From: a virus | Length of the DNA stretch: 64,000 bases | Virus record (IMG/VR): IMGVR_UViG_3300030202_003733 | Location: 109,201 to 173,200 of that record | Strand: one strand, 5' to 3' | Shown: one piece after another, positions 60,823 to 64,000 of the stretch | Numbering within the stretch: position 1 is the stretch's first letter | Layout: the number at the start of each line of letters is the position of its first letter | The notes under the pieces: model-generated | Database searches by the model: none | Told to the model about the DNA's origin: nothing | Seen by the model: the letters and a program-made list of their open reading frames with translations, nothing else | Translations under genes and position numbers: made by a program

Positions 60823-61626
60823 CTATATTTCTGGGAGTTCCTCGACTCCCGGCACATTGTCCAACTCCGCTTTTTCGCCAGGTGTGGAATATTCGGCAGG
60901 AGTCTCTGGTTCTTCCTCGGGGGCCGGTGATAGCTCTTCTTCAAAACGATCAAAATATAACTTAAAGTTTAGTAAAAGAAAATCTTTAAATACTTGTCTC
61001 TCTGATTGATTATCCATGGCTGCAACTTTACTGTCTGCATCAAGTTTAGAGTATTCATTTTCAATTTGATTTTTAATTTGTTGAAAAGTTGTATAAGCAG
61101 CATTACGACCGGTTTTATCTAATTCACTATCATCCAATCCAAGAGCAAATTCTTCCTCTGGTGGTAGCTCATCGTCTTCAGCAGGTTCGTCATCGTCGTA
61201 TATATCAATAAATCCTGGGGTGTCCTCGTCCCCAATATTTAAATCGATATCTTCACTTAAACCTTTTTTATCCGAAAGGACAGAATCAGGATCTGCGTCG
61301 AGGGTTCTTATTAAATTTTCTATTGCATTTAATATATGCTTTCTAAAAGACACTCTTTGGTCTTGTGATGTCGTTAATTCTTTATAATCCTCTTCCACAC
61401 TAGGAACAATTTTTTTTAATAGGTCTTTAAGAAAATTTACAGCCGTTATATCATAAGGTGCGGTTGGGCTACCGCCAATCGCTATAGCTTCATTGATGCG
61501 TCCCCTGATATATCTTCGCAGGATGTTTTCGTTAATTTTTCGCTCACGAATAGATTTTAAGATGCTGTGCTGGACAGCTTTTCTAAATCTTATTTCTTCT
61601 AATAATTCAAACCTATTTATCGGCAT
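60823..61626 (-). CDS. Acidic helical phage protein (267 aa), possible scaffold/core
   Basis: The start is ATG 61626 with GAGGAAA upstream; the longer frame overlaps the coiled-coil gene. The N-terminus (RFELLEEIRFRKAVQHSILKS) is helical and basic. The centre is very acidic (DDDEPAEDDELPPEEEF), followed by a helical segment (YTTFQQIKNQIENEY) and a Pro/Glu-rich tail. Such composition is seen in prohead core or scaffolding proteins, but no motif shows this. Function not assigned. Confidence 0.6.
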   Translation of the reverse strand: MPINRFELLEEIRFRKAVQHSILKSIRERKINENILRRYIRGRINEAIAIGGSPTAPYDITAVNFLKDLLKKIVPSVEEDYKELTTSQDQRVSFRKHILNAIENLIRTLDADPDSVLSDKKGLSEDIDLNIGDEDTPGFIDIYDDDEPAEDDELPPEEEFALGLDDSELDKTGRNAAYTTFQQIKNQIENEYSKLDADSKVAAMDNQSERQVFKDFLLLNFKLYFDRFEEELSPAPEEEPETPAEYSTPGEKAELDNVPGVEELPEI

Positions 61627-61936
61627 TTTTATTTTTCCTCTTTTTAGCTGGTCGTGCCGGTGATATTGCCACGGCCCCACCTGCCATGGTGGACATCTCT
61701 TCAAGAACGTTTAGCTTTTCCTCTAAAACAGTCACTCTTTCTTGGAGCTTTCTATGTTTTTTCCTAATTTCTCTCAAGTGTGACTTAGCAACCTCGACCA
61801 TGTTTTTGTCTCTCTGAGACCCAGGCCGGAGTTTACTCAGAGCCTCTCCCAAGGATTGAATATACGCCATTGTGGAGGGTGTTTTTTTCTCCTCCCCCAA
61901 AAGAAACTGCCTAGTCATTTTGTTTAAATCAATCAT
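61613..61936 (-). CDS. Coiled-coil phage protein (107 aa)
   Basis: The central helix (VEVAKSHLREIRKKHRKLQERVTVLEEKLNVLEEM) gives heptad repeats of a coiled coil, followed by a basic tail (PARPAKKRKNKNADK). ATG 61936 lies 6 nt after the upstream stop and has only a weak site in GGGTAA. No family is recognised; oligomeric scaffold or linker roles are possible. Confidence 0.65.
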   Translation of the reverse strand: MIDLNKMTRQFLLGEEKKTPSTMAYIQSLGEALSKLRPGSQRDKNMVEVAKSHLREIRKKHRKLQERVTVLEEKLNVLEEMSTMAGGAVAISPARPAKKRKNKNADK

Positions 61937-61942
61937 ATTTAT

Positions 61943-62686
61943 TTACCCGTTGTTAACAATTGTTTCTATATAAGCTTTAAGTTCGGACATGGTTTTGTCT
62001 TTTTCCTCTTCGCTTCCTAAATTCACAACCGTCCCGCCATCATCAGCAGGCTGTGCTGCTTCTGGGGCGTACTCCGACGCTGCTTGTTCTAAACTCTCAA
62101 CATCATCACCCTTGGTGGGCTCCTTGCCAGACGTGAACAGACCTAACGCTCCCATCATATAGGGGACTGCCTCTGTAAAACGAGAATCCTTACTAGCTAA
62201 TTGTTTAACTGTGGAATCTATAAGTGGTTTTTTTGCTTGGAGAGTGGCTCTTAATTTATTAGCTTCTTTGCCACCTTTTGCTACATATCCCGTTAATCTA
62301 GCTACTTGAGCAGCATATTTACCCGCTTTTGGGATTAAATCACCAATAAATGGCGCAACGGCACCCGCCAAGGAAGCGGCACTAAGAAGCGCAAACAAAT
62401 AAGCAAAAGTTGCCTCGTAGCCATCCCCCTCCGCTCTGAGCCTTTCGGCCTCTTGAACATACCAAATAGCATTGGCAATATCTGCCGCCTCCCCTAATTC
62501 AGGGACAATCCCAACCACGTCAAGAGCAATATGGCCAAGCTCTGAGCCGACACCCTCTTCAATATCCTCTTCAAAACAATGATCTTCGTCGATATCTCTG
62601 CTTGTCCCGCAATGAGCTTCAGAGAGGGCAAACTTCTCCATGAGAAGCCTATTAATTTCCTTGTTTTTCCATTCATGAATTTTCAT
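61943..62686 (-). CDS. Packaged or virion protein with shared terminal tag and toxin-like helix (247 aa)
   Basis: GAGGAAAT precedes ATG 62686. Residues 5-19 (EWKNKEINRLLMEKF) are nearly the same as the C-terminal segment of the upstream protease/LysM protein, so this is a shared tag. The middle (ALDVVGIVPELGEAADIANAIWY, then LFALLSAASLAGAVAPFIGDLIP) is a hydrophobic helical hairpin resembling pre-toxin or membrane-inserting regions of polymorphic toxins. The acidic C-terminus ends TIVNNG. It may be an internal head protein or an injected effector; neither is proven. Confidence 0.6.
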   Translation of the reverse strand: MKIHEWKNKEINRLLMEKFALSEAHCGTSRDIDEDHCFEEDIEEGVGSELGHIALDVVGIVPELGEAADIANAIWYVQEAERLRAEGDGYEATFAYLFALLSAASLAGAVAPFIGDLIPKAGKYAAQVARLTGYVAKGGKEANKLRATLQAKKPLIDSTVKQLASKDSRFTEAVPYMMGALGLFTSGKEPTKGDDVESLEQAASEYAPEAAQPADDGGTVVNLGSEEEKDKTMSELKAYIETIVNNG

Positions 62687-62726
62687 TGCAATATTTCCTC
62701 GTATAGCGTGTATTATTAAATAGAAT

Positions 62727-64000
62727 TTAGTTTTCTTTATTGCCTATATTAAATTTTTCCATCAAAAGACGTTTAACCTCTTGATTCTTCCATTCTTTTA
62801 TGGAAGATGTGGTCTTTCTGATAATATATCTTATGCGATTGCCATTTATAAGACCGGGATTATTTCTACCCTTGGCACTTATTTTATTTTTTGCAAATGT
62901 ATCTGATAAATTGCCCCCACAAACTTCATTATTACCAATGTATATGTCACAATGGTATTTTCCGTAATTAGATGGAATATAACAAACAATATCGTTTGGC
63001 TCATAACTATAATTTAGCTCTTCTGGGGTGAATAACTGGTACCCGTTGGCCCCACTTCTTCTATTTTTTCTAGCACGAATCATATAATCTGTATGACTAG
63101 CACTCCTGGGGAAATCATTGTCGGATCGGAAACACCAAGATATGGCCACTGCGCTCCATGGTGTTCGAGAACTAAAACTATTTGCATTCTCTGGCGTTAC
63201 TTGATTCCACCCACACCACCTCCACATAGCCGCTAAACGCTCAGCTAATTCTGGGTCATCCTCCTTCCTACCTCCCCAAATGGCCAACTCCGCCACCGCG
63301 TCCCGTGAAGGATTCCCCGTACTAGTGAGTATATTAGAGTCCAAAGACAGCTCAGAGCCTAGATCCTCGACACTTTCGGGCCCACGGAACGCCATGTCAC
63401 CAGATACTGGCTGCCATGTGCCATCAAATTTCTTATAGAAACGACTTTTGGAGTATATCCTGTTTTTTTCTGACTCGGACATTTTTTCCCATTGTTCTAC
63501 AGGAGGTATACTTAGATTGAGACCTACGTCGATCATATCAGGCTTATTTCCAATTTTACTTTTATTATTCTTATAGATTAGCGGCCACTTGTGGACATTT
63601 CCATAAAATTTACCGGATATACTTGATAAAGTGTCCCCAGATTCGACTTCATACTGTTGATTTTCTATTTCCTTGATAATAGACTCGGAGGTGACATACA
63701 TTTGATAATTATCTTTATATCTTTTCTTATAATCATCCTCCCAATCCCGAAAACACATATTTCCTAATAAATAAGCCTCTTTCTCCATCTTTCTTAAGTG
63801 CGGATCCTTTTGAGCATACTGATCGCCGCCTAAACCACCGCTAAAATCAAATTGACCTTTGCAGTTCTGCATGTGATGTACTAATTCATGAGATAATGAC
63901 CTCAAAACATCTTTAGGGTGTCGATTATCCACATAAACAACTATAATTTCTGTTTGTGGGTCGTAATGAGCCGTTTTTCCAAGTAATTTATACGCATTTT
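62727..64000 (-). CDS. Partial metalloprotease/LysM/DUF2272-like muralytic protein
   Basis: The frame is open to the right edge, at least 424 residues, so the N-terminus is missing; a GTG at 63932 is not the start. Near it HELVHHM gives HExxH of a zincin. About 100 residues later a LysM domain (YEVESGDTLSSISGKFYG) binds peptidoglycan. A DUF2272/NlpC-P60-like region follows, with Cys in PWSAVAISWC and His in YHCDIYIG. The C-terminal IKEWKNQEVKRLLMEKF repeats the N-terminal tag of the next gene. It is likely a virion-associated cell-wall enzyme that enters the host or the capsid. Confidence 0.75.
   Translation of the reverse strand, partial: NAYKLLGKTAHYDPQTEIIVVYVDNRHPKDVLRSLSHELVHHMQNCKGQFDFSGGLGGDQYAQKDPHLRKMEKEAYLLGNMCFRDWEDDYKKRYKDNYQMYVTSESIIKEIENQQYEVESGDTLSSISGKFYGNVHKWPLIYKNNKSKIGNKPDMIDVGLNLSIPPVEQWEKMSESEKNRIYSKSRFYKKFDGTWQPVSGDMAFRGPESVEDLGSELSLDSNILTSTGNPSRDAVAELAIWGGRKEDDPELAERLAAMWRWCGWNQVTPENANSFSSRTPWSAVAISWCFRSDNDFPRSASHTDYMIRARKNRRSGANGYQLFTPEELNYSYEPNDIVCYIPSNYGKYHCDIYIGNNEVCGGNLSDTFAKNKISAKGRNNPGLINGNRIRYIIRKTTSSIKEWKNQEVKRLLMEKFNIGNKEN

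Overview
The window looks like part of a large tailed-phage genome, most likely a T4-like (myovirus-type) marine or environmental phage. All protein genes and the one stable RNA lie on the minus strand and are packed with 1 to 23 nt overlaps or short gaps. The phage assignment rests on a gp25-like baseplate protein, a gp6/baseplate-J-like wedge protein, a gp55-like late sigma factor, several very large virion-type proteins (2202 and 3244 aa), a PhoH-family ATPase, and a muralytic-type protein carrying an HExxH motif, a LysM domain and an NlpC/P60-like region. The host cannot be named from this sequence. Transcription runs from high to low coordinates.

Layout from the upstream (right) end. 58.9-64.0 kb holds virion or packaged-protein candidates: a zincin/LysM/DUF2272-like protein cut by the window edge, a protein sharing its terminal tag, acidic and coiled-coil proteins, a protein with repeated C1q-like jelly-roll domains, and a Fis-type HTH protein. 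56.7-58.9 kb is an unusual cassette: a DUF2061 membrane protein, a Flp-type pilin, a complete one-piece tmRNA (tag peptide ANNNNHFELALAA), a ferredoxin-NADP reductase, an HNH endonuclease and a small membrane protein. 53.1-56.7 kb has a promoter inside an inverted repeat, a terminator only about 60 nt downstream (candidate small RNA or attenuator), PIN-PhoH, a small unknown protein, a zincin, another unknown, and a Cas4-like PD-(D/E)XK nuclease.

30.4-53.1 kb is a continuous island of about 28 genes for nucleotide-sugar synthesis and glycan assembly. It contains glycosyltransferases (GT4, GT2 and GT10 types and a DUF115 protein), NeuB/NeuA-type nonulosonate synthase and CMP-transferase, aminotransferase, SDR, sugar isomerase, cupin and HAD phosphatase. 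It also has a split transketolase, a radical SAM protein, an RmlC-like epimerase, two His-for-Lys PLP 3-dehydratases (RfbH/E1-like and ColD-like), a heptose-type kinase and cytidylyltransferase pair, and an RmlB-like 4,6-dehydratase. A coherent reading is that the phage builds at least one 3,6-dideoxy (possibly branched) sugar and one nonulosonic acid, and transfers them to virion proteins or the host surface; the acceptor is unknown.

27.0-30.4 kb holds the late-transcription genes (gp55-like sigma, zinc ribbon, small conserved proteins) and baseplate-type proteins. 1-27 kb holds the baseplate and tail module. Apart from the tmRNA locus there is no stretch over 300 nt without a gene. I saw no tRNA, CRISPR array, transposon or attachment site. 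Several starts were moved from the longest open frame to an internal ATG, GTG or TTG because of a Shine-Dalgarno match or family N-terminus; each such case is stated in the entry.
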